A stretch of 64,000 nt of DNA from positions 434,001-498,000 of the forward strand of contig NZ_CP134399.1 in assembly GCF_002968295.1 (NCBI RefSeq), written 5' to 3'. The stretch comes from Mycobacterium sp. ITM-2016-00317. GTDB taxonomy: Bacteria; Actinomycetota; Actinomycetes; Mycobacteriales; Mycobacteriaceae. Under the pieces are notes generated by a model. It made no database searches and was not told where the DNA came from. It worked only from the letters and a program-made list of their open reading frames with translations. Positions 31,579 through 40,246 of this stretch are shown piece after piece. Numbering within the stretch: position 1 is the stretch's first letter; every line of letters begins with the position of its first letter. The position numbers were made by a program, and so were the translations under genes.

Positions 31579-31727
31579 CGCAGCCTCCCTCGATCCAGTG
31601 GTGACACAGGCGCCGGTGTGGCGCTATGTAGATCAAGGTAATGAGCCAATCTAAGGCCGCTGGGTGTATCTACTAATACTTCGGTAAGAACTCTGCGCGG
31701 CGCTCATAGCAAACTCGCCGGTAACAT

Positions 31728-32963
31728 TCACCGCCGCAACTGCTGGGATCCGGTGTAGTTGACCCACGGGTCGTAGTCGGCCAGCAGCTCCTCCTGTGCG
31801 GGCCGTGCGTCCTCGGCGACGTGCTGGAGGTTGATCCTGATCCGGTACCAGATCGAGCTGGGCCCGCGCATGCCGTCGACGAGAACATCTGTGGGCTTCA
31901 GCTTTTCGGCCGCGGCGGGATACTTCTCGCGCCACTGCCGCAGAGCGGCCATCGCCTCGTCCCGGGTCTTGGTCCGGGCGATCTCGATCAGCGGCATCGT
32001 CGAGACCCGGCGGCCGTCGGCGGATTTGCGGGCGCCTTTGGGCGCCTTCTCGGCAGGCCCCAGCCGGTCGGCGAGGTCGAGCAGCGCCTGCAGGCTGCCC
32101 GCGGCGTCGTCCATGCCCTCCCACGGGTCCCCGCGTTCGGCGAACCGCCGCGGCACCGTGTGCACCGTGAACTCCTCGGGCTTGCAGCCGGCGACCTCGT
32201 CCCAGGACAGCGGCGTGGACACCCGCGCGTCCGGGGTCGCGCGCACCGAGTACGCCGACGCGACGGTACGGTCCTTGGCGTTCTGGTTGAAGTCGACGAA
32301 CACGCCGTGGCGTTCCTCCTTCCACCACCGGGCGGTCGCCGATTCCGGTGCCCGCCGCTCCACCTCGCGGGCCACCGCCTCGGCGGCGAGCCGGACCAGC
32401 TTGAACGGCCAGTCGCGGTGGATGCGCGCGTAGATGTGGAAGCCGCGCGAACCCGACGTCTTGGGCCACGCCGCCAACCCGTGGTCCTCCAACACCTCGC
32501 GGGCGACGAACGCGACGTCGAGGATCTGGCGCCAGCCGACGCCGGGCATCGGGTCGAGGTCGACGCGCAACTCGTCGGGATGCTCGAGGTCGTCGGCCCG
32601 CACCGGGTGCGGGTTCAGGTCGACACAGCCGAGGTTCACCGCCCAGATCAGCCCGGCCGGATCGTGCAGCACCGCCTCCTTGGCCGACGTCCCCGAGGCG
32701 TACTTCAGCTCTGCGACGTCGACGAAGTCCGGTCGCTTCTCGGGGGCGCGCTTCTGGAACACGGCCTCCTGCTCGATGCCCTTGACGAAGCGCTTCAGGA
32801 TCATCGGCCGGTCGCGCACACCGCGCAGTGCGCCGTCGGCCACCGCGGCGTAGTAGTGCATCAGGTCGAGCTTGGTCAGCCCGAGGTCGGCGAACACCAC
32901 CTTGTCGGGATGGCTGATCGGGACCTGCTCACCGGCGATCTCGAACCAGTCGCGGGTGGCCAT
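31728..32963 (-). CDS. LigD-type DNA polymerase/primase (PolD)
   Basis: A 411-residue archaeo-eukaryotic primase-polymerase domain protein, stand-alone like mycobacterial PolD1/PolD2 (Rv0269c position by synteny). Catalytic metal residues are in ELRVDLDPMPGVGW, and the nucleotide-binding TSGSRGFHIYARIH is intact; WFEIAGEQVPISHPDKVVF marks the N-terminus. It fills gaps and can incorporate ribonucleotides in end-joining repair. Start ATG 32963; divergent from fadD2 with 55 bases between. Confidence 0.9.
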   Translation of the reverse strand: MATRDWFEIAGEQVPISHPDKVVFADLGLTKLDLMHYYAAVADGALRGVRDRPMILKRFVKGIEQEAVFQKRAPEKRPDFVDVAELKYASGTSAKEAVLHDPAGLIWAVNLGCVDLNPHPVRADDLEHPDELRVDLDPMPGVGWRQILDVAFVAREVLEDHGLAAWPKTSGSRGFHIYARIHRDWPFKLVRLAAEAVAREVERRAPESATARWWKEERHGVFVDFNQNAKDRTVASAYSVRATPDARVSTPLSWDEVAGCKPEEFTVHTVPRRFAERGDPWEGMDDAAGSLQALLDLADRLGPAEKAPKGARKSADGRRVSTMPLIEIARTKTRDEAMAALRQWREKYPAAAEKLKPTDVLVDGMRGPSSIWYRIRINLQHVAEDARPAQEELLADYDPWVNYTGSQQLRR

Positions 32964-33018
32964 CTCTCCATCGTAGGTTCCAAACCGCGATGCGACGGGC
33001 GTCACATATGGTTGACGC

Positions 33019-34710
33019 ATGTCCAGATTCAGCGAACTTCCGTTGCAGGCCGCCGCCAGGGTCCAGCAGACCGTCGGCAAGTATCTCGACCGGGGTTCCG
33101 CCGAGCTGCACTATGCGCGCAAGATGTTCGAGGCCGGAGCGCTGAAGCTGGAGCCGCCGCAGGACGTCGCCGCGCTGGTGGCCGACATGCGGCGCTGGGG
33201 TGAGTTCGGAATGATCCCGGCGCTCAACGCACGTCGTTACCCGAACCGCACGGCGATCATCGACGACTTCGGCGAGATGACGTTCAAGGAACTCGACGAC
33301 GCGGCCAACGCGGTGGCCAACGGACTGCTGGCCAAGGGCGTCAAGGGCGGCGACGGCGTGGCGATCCTGGCCCGCAACCACCGCTGGTTCCTCGTCTCGG
33401 TGTATGCCACAGCGAAGACGGGCGGCCGCATCATCCTGCTCAACAGTGAGTTCTCCGGCCCGCAGATCAAGGAGGTGTCCGAACGCGAGGGCGCCAAGCT
33501 GGTCATCTACGACGACGAATACACCGCCGCCGTCGCCGCGGCCGACCCGGAACTGGGCAAACTGCGCTCGCTCGGGGTGAACCCGGACAAGCCTGAACCT
33601 TCGGAAAGCACCGACGAGACCCTCGAGGAACTGATCGCGCGCACCAGCTCGAACCCGCCGCCGAAGGTCACCCAGCATTCGTCGATCATCATCCTGACCA
33701 GCGGCACCACCGGGACACCGAAGGGCGCCAACCGCAGCGCCCCGCCGTCACTGGCCCCGATCGGCGGCGTGCTGTCGGCGGTGCCGTTCAAGGGCCAGGA
33801 GATCACGTCCTTGCCGGCGCCGATGTTCCACGCGCTCGGGTTCCTGCACTCGACGATCGCGATGATGTTGGGCTCGACGCTGGTGCTGCGCCGCCGGTTC
33901 AAGCCGGCCACCGTGCTCGCCGACATCGAGAAGTACCGGGTCACCGCGATCGTCGTGGTGCCGGTGATGTTGTCGCGGATGCTCGACAAGCTGGACAAGT
34001 CCTCGCCGAAGCCCGACCTGTCGTCGCTGCGGATCGTGTTCGTCTCCGGTTCCCAGCTGGGTGCCGAGCTGGCAGGCAGGGCGCTCAAGGAACTCGGCCC
34101 GATCATCTACAACCTCTACGGCTCCACCGAGGTCGCCTTCGCGACCATCGCCGGGCCGCAACACCTTTCGATCAACCCGGCCACGGTCGGGCCGGTCGTC
34201 AAGGGGATGAAGGTCCGGATCCTCGACGACAACGGCAACGACGTGCCGCGCGGGGAGGTGGGCCGGATCTTCGTCGGCAACTTCTTCCCGTTCCAGGGCT
34301 ACACCGGCGGTGGCGGCAAGCAGATCATCGACGGGCTGCTGTCCTCGGGCGACGTGGGCTACTTCGACGAGAATGACCTGCTCTACGTCAGCGGCCGTGA
34401 CGACGAGATGATCGTCTCCGGCGGCGAGAACGTGTTCCCCGCCGAGATCGAGGATCTCGTCAGCGGCCACCCCGAGGTGGTGGAGGCCACCGCGATCGGG
34501 GTCGAGGACAAGGAGTGGGGCCACCGGCTGCGCTGCTTCGTGGTCAAGGCCGAGGGCGCGACGGTCGACGAGGACGCGATCAAGTCCTACGTCCGCGAGA
34601 ACCTGGCCCGCTACAAGGTCCCGCGCGAGGTGGTCTTCCTCGACGAGCTGCCCCGCAACCCGACGGGCAAGATCCTCAAGCGTGAGCTGCGCGAGCTCGC
34701 TATCGACTAG
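33019..34710 (+). CDS. fadD2: Fatty-acyl-CoA synthetase FadD2
   Basis: A 563-residue adenylate-forming enzyme. ATP-binding loop IILTSGTTGTPKGANRS, LYGSTEVAFATIAG, hinge and core motif DVGYFDENDLLYVSGRDDEM followed by IVSGGENVFPAEIEDL, and C-terminal catalytic lysine in NPTGKILKRELRE. It activates fatty acids to acyl-CoA. The symbol rests on position between the PolD gene and fadE6, as in M. tuberculosis Rv0269c-Rv0271c. Confidence 0.88.
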   Translation: MSRFSELPLQAAARVQQTVGKYLDRGSAELHYARKMFEAGALKLEPPQDVAALVADMRRWGEFGMIPALNARRYPNRTAIIDDFGEMTFKELDDAANAVANGLLAKGVKGGDGVAILARNHRWFLVSVYATAKTGGRIILLNSEFSGPQIKEVSEREGAKLVIYDDEYTAAVAAADPELGKLRSLGVNPDKPEPSESTDETLEELIARTSSNPPPKVTQHSSIIILTSGTTGTPKGANRSAPPSLAPIGGVLSAVPFKGQEITSLPAPMFHALGFLHSTIAMMLGSTLVLRRRFKPATVLADIEKYRVTAIVVVPVMLSRMLDKLDKSSPKPDLSSLRIVFVSGSQLGAELAGRALKELGPIIYNLYGSTEVAFATIAGPQHLSINPATVGPVVKGMKVRILDDNGNDVPRGEVGRIFVGNFFPFQGYTGGGGKQIIDGLLSSGDVGYFDENDLLYVSGRDDEMIVSGGENVFPAEIEDLVSGHPEVVEATAIGVEDKEWGHRLRCFVVKAEGATVDEDAIKSYVRENLARYKVPREVVFLDELPRNPTGKILKRELRELAID

Positions 34711-34840
34711 CCCGGCTCCTGAACTGTTCGCATCGCGAGTCTGAAGAAGATGCCGACGATCGGCTGGCTTCTCGACAACAACTTCAGATTCGGCGGGTGG
34801 CCGAGGGAATGGTCCTTCGACCGCCGCCGTCTACCCGAGC

Positions 34841-35257
34841 GTGAACATCGATCTGACAGGTAAGACCGCACTCGTCACCGGCTCGACCCAGGGCATCGGG
34901 CTGGCCATCGCCCGGTCACTGGCCGACGCCGACGGCGCGCAGACACTGGTGGAGGCGCTGCCGCAGGTCGACATCCTGGTGAACAACCTGGGGATCTTCG
35001 GCGCGGTACCGGCCGGCGAGATCACCGACGAGCTGTGGCGCAACTTCTTCGAGGTGAACGTGCTGGCCGCGGCCCGACTGATCCGGCTCTATCTGCCCGG
35101 CACCGGGGTCACGGTGAACTCCGTCATCGCCGGACCCACGCACGCCGCCGGGGTGGAGGACTTCGTCTACCAGCTGGTGGACTCACCGCTGGCGTCGGCG
35201 ACGACCGGCGGCGCGCTGCGGGTGGACGGCGGCTACGTCGACGCGATCCTGTCCTGA
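34841..35257 (+). pseudogene. Shrunken SDR with three in-frame internal deletions
   Basis: A 138-residue remnant of a classical short-chain dehydrogenase, normally about 250 residues. It keeps the N-terminal TALVTGSTQGIGLAIARSLAD cofactor site, VDILVNNLGIFGAVPAGEIT, the strand TGVTVNSVIAGPTHAAGVED and the C-terminus LASATTGGALRVDGGYVD. Missing are about 50 residues after SLAD, the catalytic SxnYxxxK region after RLYLPG, and about 35 residues after QLVD. All three joins keep frame. It cannot be an active SDR. Either a decayed gene or a reduced cofactor-binding protein. Confidence 0.7.
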
Positions 35258-35260
35258 CGC

Positions 35261-35581
35261 TCACTCGGAGAACGCGGCCGACCCAGGGACGGCCAGAGTG
35301 AGCAGCATCAGCAGCAGCAGGAACCAGCCGGCGCCCTGCCACGCGGTCCAGCCGCTGCCCGCCTTCCACTGCCGGTAGGTGCGCACCAGCGCGCCGACGC
35401 CGCCGGCGAACAGGAACGCCGGCACCAGCGACGCACTGAACACCGAGCTCCGATCGCCGAATGCGTAGACGGCGAACGCAATCGCTGCCAGCACCACGAC
35501 CACGAGGGCGTAGGTGACCGCGGCCCGGTACTCGCCGGGCCGGTTGAACCGTTTCTCGACGAAATCACGATCATTCGACAT
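35261..35581 (-). CDS. Small membrane protein, three helices
   Basis: A 106-residue protein with a charged N-terminus (SNDRDFVEKRFNRPGEYR) and three hydrophobic segments (about 22-42, 50-69 and 84-101). No family recognised. ATG 35581. It lies 37 bases downstream of the sucrase/ferredoxin-like gene on the same strand and so could be the last gene of the cassette starting at 37897. Its stop converges on the SDR remnant with 3 bases between. Confidence 0.7.
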   Translation of the reverse strand: MSNDRDFVEKRFNRPGEYRAAVTYALVVVVLAAIAFAVYAFGDRSSVFSASLVPAFLFAGGVGALVRTYRQWKAGSGWTAWQGAGWFLLLLMLLTLAVPGSAAFSE

Positions 35582-35618
35582 CGCGGGTGGGGTTCCCGCA
35601 CGCGCGCCGGGCAAACCG

Positions 35619-36503
35619 TCAGCTGCTGATCGACCGCAGCCCGAACGTGCGGACCGGGCCCGCGGTGGTCGCGCGGCACTGGGAGAACAGCGGTTCGGAC
35701 ATCGCCACGTCCAGAAGCACGGTGACCGTACCGCTCTCGGTGGCCAGCACCACCTCGATCGCGCCGTCGACGGGTTCGACGGCCACCGGGGGCAGCGCGT
35801 CGATGCGGTCCTCGCCGAGGGTCTCGCGCGCGAAATGCTGTGCGGCCTGGACGGCGTGGGGCAGCGCGGTCCGGCCGCGCAGGAACCGGTCGTCGAGTCT
35901 GCCGTCGAGATACAACCGGACCAGCCCGGCGGCGTCGGTGTGGTCGACGCGTCCGTAGCAGAGCCCTTCGGGCAGGATCAGCATTGTCGCGGCGAACCGG
36001 TCACCGCCCAGATGTGAACACTCCCAGGTGCTTTCGGGAAACTGGGCGGCGATGGCGGCCGCTGCGGCGCGTCCGCGCACCGCGCAGCACTGGTCGTGCC
36101 TGCCGTGGGCGCAGACGGCCACCAGTGGGCCGTCGGTGTCGGCGCCGTCGGCCCCGTCGAGGTCGATGTCGAGGTAGTCACGTGCACTGTCGACCTCGCC
36201 GTGGCGCAGCGCAGGCCTGCCCACCTCCGATCTGGCCACGAACCACCGCCAGCGGGGCGTCTCCGTGCGACGGCCGGGCCGGCGGATCGCCGCGATCCGC
36301 ATCCCGGCGGACTCGGCGCGACGCACGATCGCTCGGCCGAGGCCGGCGTCGAGGCAACCCGGAGATTCGAGGAAGGCCGACGGGCCCCAGCCGCCCTCCA
36401 GTTCCAGCAGCAACCACCTCGAGCCTGCCGACGCGGTGCCGTACATCGGTTCGCCGCGGGTCAGCGACTGGTCGCTGCACGGCGGGCGTGTCCCGGATGT
36501 CAC
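35619..36503 (-). CDS. Sucrase/ferredoxin-like family protein (thioredoxin-fold 2Fe-2S)
   Basis: A 294-residue protein of the Suc_Fer-like family. The cluster-binding motif is LVAVCAHGRHDQCCAVRGR (Cys then paired Cys), and the family HxGGxRFA block appears as CSHLGGDRFAATMLILPEGL. These proteins have a thioredoxin-like ferredoxin fold and are likely electron-transfer proteins. GTG 36503 overlaps the cupin stop (GTGA), so it is translationally coupled to the oxygenase and may feed it electrons or act as a repair partner; that is inference. Confidence 0.82.
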   Translation of the reverse strand: MTSGTRPPCSDQSLTRGEPMYGTASAGSRWLLLELEGGWGPSAFLESPGCLDAGLGRAIVRRAESAGMRIAAIRRPGRRTETPRWRWFVARSEVGRPALRHGEVDSARDYLDIDLDGADGADTDGPLVAVCAHGRHDQCCAVRGRAAAAAIAAQFPESTWECSHLGGDRFAATMLILPEGLCYGRVDHTDAAGLVRLYLDGRLDDRFLRGRTALPHAVQAAQHFARETLGEDRIDALPPVAVEPVDGAIEVVLATESGTVTVLLDVAMSEPLFSQCRATTAGPVRTFGLRSISS

Positions 36504-37705
36504 GTCGGCACCACCACGCCTTCGCGCAGCAGCCGGCGCACCAGCACGGTGCCGTCCGTGCGGTCCAGGCCCGGCAGTGAGCCCGCGTCGGTGACGCCGC
36601 CGCGGAGGATCTCGTCCAGCGCAGGCGCGCACAGCGCGGGGAAGGTGATCGTCTTGTCCGCCAGCCGGATCGACACCCGCCCGTCTGCGCCGTGCTGCAC
36701 GGTCGCGCACAGACCGCCGCGGCACCGCACCGGCACCGTGTCGGCGTGTTCGACCGCCCGCAGCGTCTGCAGCGGTCGGACGGCCTCGGGCCGGGTCCGC
36801 GATCCGTGCCGGGCGGTCAGCCGGTCGGCGGCGGCGGTGCTGAGCGCCGTCGCGTCGTCGCGCAGATGGGTGACGATCTGCGCGATCACCTTGGCCGCGG
36901 TCGCGGCCATCGCGTTGCCGTCGACAGGGTCGATGCCCAGCGGCAGCGGGGCCCGGAACTCGTCGGAGCGGCTGAGTTCGTCGAGGACGGCGCGCGCGAC
37001 ATCGAACCCCGTCGTCGCCGACACGCCGATCGTCAGGTGGATCGAGGTCGTGTCGAGTGCCTGCGCGGCGTGCACCCACCCGCGCGGTAGGTAGAGCGCG
37101 TCGCCGTCGGCGAGCACGGTGTCGATCACCGGCTCGGCGGTGACGCGTTCTTCGATGCGGGCGCGGTGCTCTGTCCACGGCTGGTCCGGCAGCGGGTGCA
37201 GGTGCACCGGTGCGTGCACGACCCAGCGCTTGCGACCCGACACCTGCAGGACGAACACGTCGTGGACGTCGTAGTGGAAGTCGAAGCCGCGATTGTCCGG
37301 TGGGGTGATGTAGGCGTTGGCCTGCACCGGGTGCCCGATATCGGCCACGGCCTGCCGGACGAACTCGATCAGCGGCGGCCACAGCCGGTGCAGCCCCTGC
37401 AGCACGATCGTGGCGCCCGAACCCAGTTCGGTCAGCACCTTCGCCGCGTCCACCTGGTCGGTGATCTCCGCGCCGAAGCCGGCGGGGCCGAGGTAGGAGT
37501 CCTTGGGCAGGACCTGGCCCTCCTTGGCGAGCCGGATGAACGGCGCGCGCACCCCGCGCTCGGCGATCAACTCGTCCACCGTCTCCGGAGAGAGCAGGTC
37601 ACCGAAGTCGCGGGGCAGCGTCTTCGCCGGGCTCAGCAGCGGCTTGCGCCCCCAGTATCCGGCGGCGAAGGCATCAGGGGCGATGCCGATGCAACGGCTG
37701 AGCAC
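36500..37705 (-). CDS. JmjC/cupin-4 domain oxygenase
   Basis: A 401-residue Fe(II)/2-oxoglutarate-dependent oxygenase of the cupin-4 (ribosomal-oxygenase-like) type. The metal triad is visible: His144-x-Asp146 in FDFHYDVHDV and His212 in LYLPRGWVHAA. NAYITPPDNRGFDF and LQVSGRKRWVVHAPV are typical of the family, which hydroxylates Arg or His side chains of proteins or peptides. A winged C-terminal region follows. It starts 9 bases after the repeat-peptide gene and overlaps the sucrase/ferredoxin-like gene, suggesting that the small peptide could be its substrate. Confidence 0.85.
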   Translation of the reverse strand: MLSRCIGIAPDAFAAGYWGRKPLLSPAKTLPRDFGDLLSPETVDELIAERGVRAPFIRLAKEGQVLPKDSYLGPAGFGAEITDQVDAAKVLTELGSGATIVLQGLHRLWPPLIEFVRQAVADIGHPVQANAYITPPDNRGFDFHYDVHDVFVLQVSGRKRWVVHAPVHLHPLPDQPWTEHRARIEERVTAEPVIDTVLADGDALYLPRGWVHAAQALDTTSIHLTIGVSATTGFDVARAVLDELSRSDEFRAPLPLGIDPVDGNAMAATAAKVIAQIVTHLRDDATALSTAAADRLTARHGSRTRPEAVRPLQTLRAVEHADTVPVRCRGGLCATVQHGADGRVSIRLADKTITFPALCAPALDEILRGGVTDAGSLPGLDRTDGTVLVRRLLREGVVVPT

Positions 37706-37714
37706 AGCAGCGGC

Positions 37715-37897
37715 TCAGGCGGTGCCGTCGGCGCCGCCGTCGTGTCCTTCGGGGTTGCTGCCGCCGTCGGCGGTGCCCTCGCCGTCAGCGGTGCCGTCGG
37801 CGCCGCCGTCGTGTCCCTCGGGGTTGCTTCCGCCGTCGGCCGTGCCTTCGCCGCCGCCGCCGGGCGTGGTGGTCATGTCATCGTCGTCGAGTGCCAT
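37715..37897 (-). CDS. Short acidic Gly/Asp-rich repeat peptide
   Basis: A 60-residue peptide from ATG 37897. A short leader (MALDDDDMTTTPGGG) precedes two near-identical 23-residue units containing EGTADGGSNPEGHDGGADGT. No signal peptide, cysteine or hydrophobic core; it should be unstructured. Composition and codon use make an independent enzyme impossible, yet the repeat is kept at protein level despite synonymous differences between units. First gene of a four-gene run with a cupin oxygenase, a ferredoxin-like protein and a membrane protein. A modified-peptide precursor is a hypothesis. Confidence 0.6.
   Translation of the reverse strand: MALDDDDMTTTPGGGGEGTADGGSNPEGHDGGADGTADGEGTADGGSNPEGHDGGADGTA
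37718..37855. repeat. 69-base tandem repeat, two units
   Basis: Two tandem copies of a 69-base unit inside the small peptide gene, differing at several third-codon positions, for example cct/ccc and ctg/ctt. The synonymous drift means the duplication is not brand new and that the encoded sequence is being maintained. Confidence 0.75.
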
Positions 37898-37995
37898 GGG
37901 GTCTCTTTCCGCTGTGATCCCATGCGGGATCTCCGCTGCGCGGGCTGCGCGCGATGGGATTGCCCCGCACGAGTTCTCCCGAAACACCGGGCGGG

Positions 37996-40191
37996 CTACG
38001 GATCGCGCGGCAGGCCCAGCAGACGTTCGGCGATGATGTTCAGCTGCACCTCGGAGGTGCCGCCGTAGATCGTGGTCGCTCGGCTGGCCAGAAGGTACTC
38101 GGCCCAGCGCCCGGTGACCTGCCCGAGATCGCCGACGACGGCGTCGGTGCCGAACGAGGACACCGCGAACTCGGCGTAGCCCTGCCCCGTCTTCATCGAC
38201 AGCAGCTTGGAGATCGCCGCGGCGGGCATCGGATCGCCGCCGGCCAGCGTCAGCAGCGTCGAGCGCATGTTGAGGATCTTGGCCGCGTGGCCTTCGGCGA
38301 TCAGGATCCCGGCGTGGTTCTGCGCGATCTGGTCGAACTGCCCCTCGGCGACGAACTCGACGAACTTGTCCAGGCTCGGCAGGAACGGCGGCTCGCTGCT
38401 ACCGATGGACACCCGCTCGTTGGTCAGCGTGTTGCGGCTGACCTCCCAGCCGCGGTTGACCTCACCGAGCACCATGTCGTCGGGGACGAAGACGTCGTCG
38501 ATGAACACGGTGTTGAACATCGCGTTGCCGGTCAGCTCGCGCAGCGGTTTGACCTCGACCCCTTCGCTCTCCATGTCGAGCAGGAAGTAGGTGATCCCGG
38601 CGTGTTTCGGGGCGCTCGGGTCGGTGCGGGCCAGCAGCGCGCCCCACTGGGAGAACTGCGCGCCGGTGGTCCAGATCTTCTGGCCGGTGATGCGCCAGCC
38701 ACCGTCGACCTTGGTGGCCTTGGTGGTCAGGCTGGCCAGGTCGGAACCGGCGCCGGGCTCGGAGAACAGCTGGCACCAGATCATCTCGCCGCGGAACGTC
38801 GGCGGCAGGAAGCGCTGCTGCTGCGCGTCGGTGCCGAACGCGACGATCGACGGGATGATCCACGCGGCGATGCCCATCTGGGGCCGCTTGACCCGGCCCG
38901 TCGCGAACTCCTGGGCGATGATGATCTGCTCGATCGGGCTGGCCGCGCGGCCCCAGGGCAGCGGCAGGTGGGGCTGCACCCAGCCGCCCTCGGCGATCGC
39001 GGTGTTGCGCTTCTCGCGTGGAATCTCTTTCAGCGCAGCCACTTCCGCGCGGATCTCGTCGCGCAGCTTCTCGGTGTCGGGGTCGAGGTCGATGTTCAAT
39101 GCCCGCATGCCGGTGCTGGTCGCGAGGTCGACCACCCGCTGCGGGTAGTCCGAGGCGCGACCGAACGAGGCCGCCAGCACCAGGGCGCGGCGGTAGTAGA
39201 CGTTGGTGTCGTGCTCCCAGGTGAAGCCGATGCCGCCGTGCACCTGGATGCAGTCCTGGGCGCAGTGCTGCGCGGCCGCCGGTGCCAGCGTGGCGGCCAC
39301 TGCGGCGGCGAATTCGTATGCGGTGTCTGTTTTTTCGTCGGCTCCGTCGGCCTCGTCGATGGCCCGGGCGGCGTCCCAGACCGCGGCGGTGGCCCGCTCG
39401 GTCTCGGCGATCATGCCCGCGCACTTGTGCTTGATGGCCTGGAACTGGCCGATCGGCCGGCCGAACTGCTCGCGGATCTTCGCGTACTCCGACGCGGTGT
39501 CGGTGGCCCAGCGCGCGACGCCGATCGCCTCGGCGGACAGCAGGGTCGACATCAGCGCGCGGGCGTGGCCGCGGCTCAGAGTGGCCAGCACCCGATCGTC
39601 GCCGACCTCGACGGCGTTGGCCCGCACGTGGGCGACCGGGCGCAGCGGGTCGACGCTGGGCACCGGCTCGATCTCCAGTGCTGCGGCGTCGAGCACCACC
39701 CATTCCTCGCCGGACTCGATCGCTACGGGCAGCACCAGCAGCGACGCCTGCGCGGCGGCGGGCACCGCGCGGGCCTCGCCACGGATCACCAGGCTGTTGC
39801 CCTGCCGCGTCGCGGTCAGGCCGGAGTCGAGTGCGTACGCGGCGATGACCTCACCGGAGGCGAGGTCGCCGAGTACCGCGGCGTCGGGGTTGTCGGCGGC
39901 GATCAGCGCACTGGCGATCGCGGACGGGACGAACGGACCCGGCACCGCGCCGTAACCGAATTCGGCGATGACGACCGCCAGTTCGAGGATGCCGAAGCCC
40001 TGTCCGCCGACCGACTCGGCCAGGTGCACGCCCTGCAGGCCCTGCTCGGCCGCGGACTTCCAGTACGGCGGCGGGTTGGGGATCGGGCTCTCCAGGGCCT
40101 CGTGCAAGACCTCGGACGGGGCGACCCGTTCGACGAAGGACCGCACCGAATCGGCCAGGTCGTTGTGCTCTTCCAGGATCGCGATGGGCAT
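37996..40191 (-). CDS. fadE6: Acyl-CoA dehydrogenase FadE6 (fused, two dehydrogenase halves)
   Basis: A 731-residue protein made of two acyl-CoA dehydrogenase-like halves, the length of M. tuberculosis FadE6 (Rv0271c). The N-terminal half (about 1-345) contains KIREQFGRPIGQFQAIKHKC and QVHGGIGFTWEHDTNVYYRR; the C-terminal half (about 370-731) contains GEMIWCQLFSEPGAGSDLAS and TTIYGGTSEVQLNIIAERLL. It presumably forms the FAD sites within one chain instead of across two subunits. ATG 40191; a perfect palindrome lies 33 bases upstream. Confidence 0.9.
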   Translation of the reverse strand: MPIAILEEHNDLADSVRSFVERVAPSEVLHEALESPIPNPPPYWKSAAEQGLQGVHLAESVGGQGFGILELAVVIAEFGYGAVPGPFVPSAIASALIAADNPDAAVLGDLASGEVIAAYALDSGLTATRQGNSLVIRGEARAVPAAAQASLLVLPVAIESGEEWVVLDAAALEIEPVPSVDPLRPVAHVRANAVEVGDDRVLATLSRGHARALMSTLLSAEAIGVARWATDTASEYAKIREQFGRPIGQFQAIKHKCAGMIAETERATAAVWDAARAIDEADGADEKTDTAYEFAAAVAATLAPAAAQHCAQDCIQVHGGIGFTWEHDTNVYYRRALVLAASFGRASDYPQRVVDLATSTGMRALNIDLDPDTEKLRDEIRAEVAALKEIPREKRNTAIAEGGWVQPHLPLPWGRAASPIEQIIIAQEFATGRVKRPQMGIAAWIIPSIVAFGTDAQQQRFLPPTFRGEMIWCQLFSEPGAGSDLASLTTKATKVDGGWRITGQKIWTTGAQFSQWGALLARTDPSAPKHAGITYFLLDMESEGVEVKPLRELTGNAMFNTVFIDDVFVPDDMVLGEVNRGWEVSRNTLTNERVSIGSSEPPFLPSLDKFVEFVAEGQFDQIAQNHAGILIAEGHAAKILNMRSTLLTLAGGDPMPAAAISKLLSMKTGQGYAEFAVSSFGTDAVVGDLGQVTGRWAEYLLASRATTIYGGTSEVQLNIIAERLLGLPRDP

Positions 40192-40223
40192 AGCTGCACC
40201 TCTTCACGTCGTCGTGACTGGTC

Positions 40224-40235
40224 CCAACCGGTTGG
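40224..40235. promoter_or_regulatory. Palindrome CCAACCGGTTGG upstream of fadE6
   Basis: A perfect 12-base palindrome followed by a further GGTTGGG half-site, located 33-44 bases before the fadE6 ATG. Such AACCGGTT-centred sites are typical of TetR-family operators controlling lipid genes. The candidate binder is one of the TetR proteins in this window or elsewhere. Site assignment is by sequence symmetry and position only. Confidence 0.5.
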
Positions 40236-40246
40236 TTGGGTCGAGG

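Noticed and set aside
31579..31727. SigF-type promoter (GTTT...GGGTAT) upstream of the STAS gene
   Set aside because: A GTTT is present on the minus strand but no GGGTAT-like element follows at the right spacing.
34750..34863. 37-codon ORF between fadD2 and the SDR remnant
   Set aside because: It has an ATG with weak purines upstream but no family resemblance, and it overlaps the SDR start out of frame; the short near-palindrome in the spacer (cgagtctgaag/cttcagattcg) was also too weak to call a terminator.
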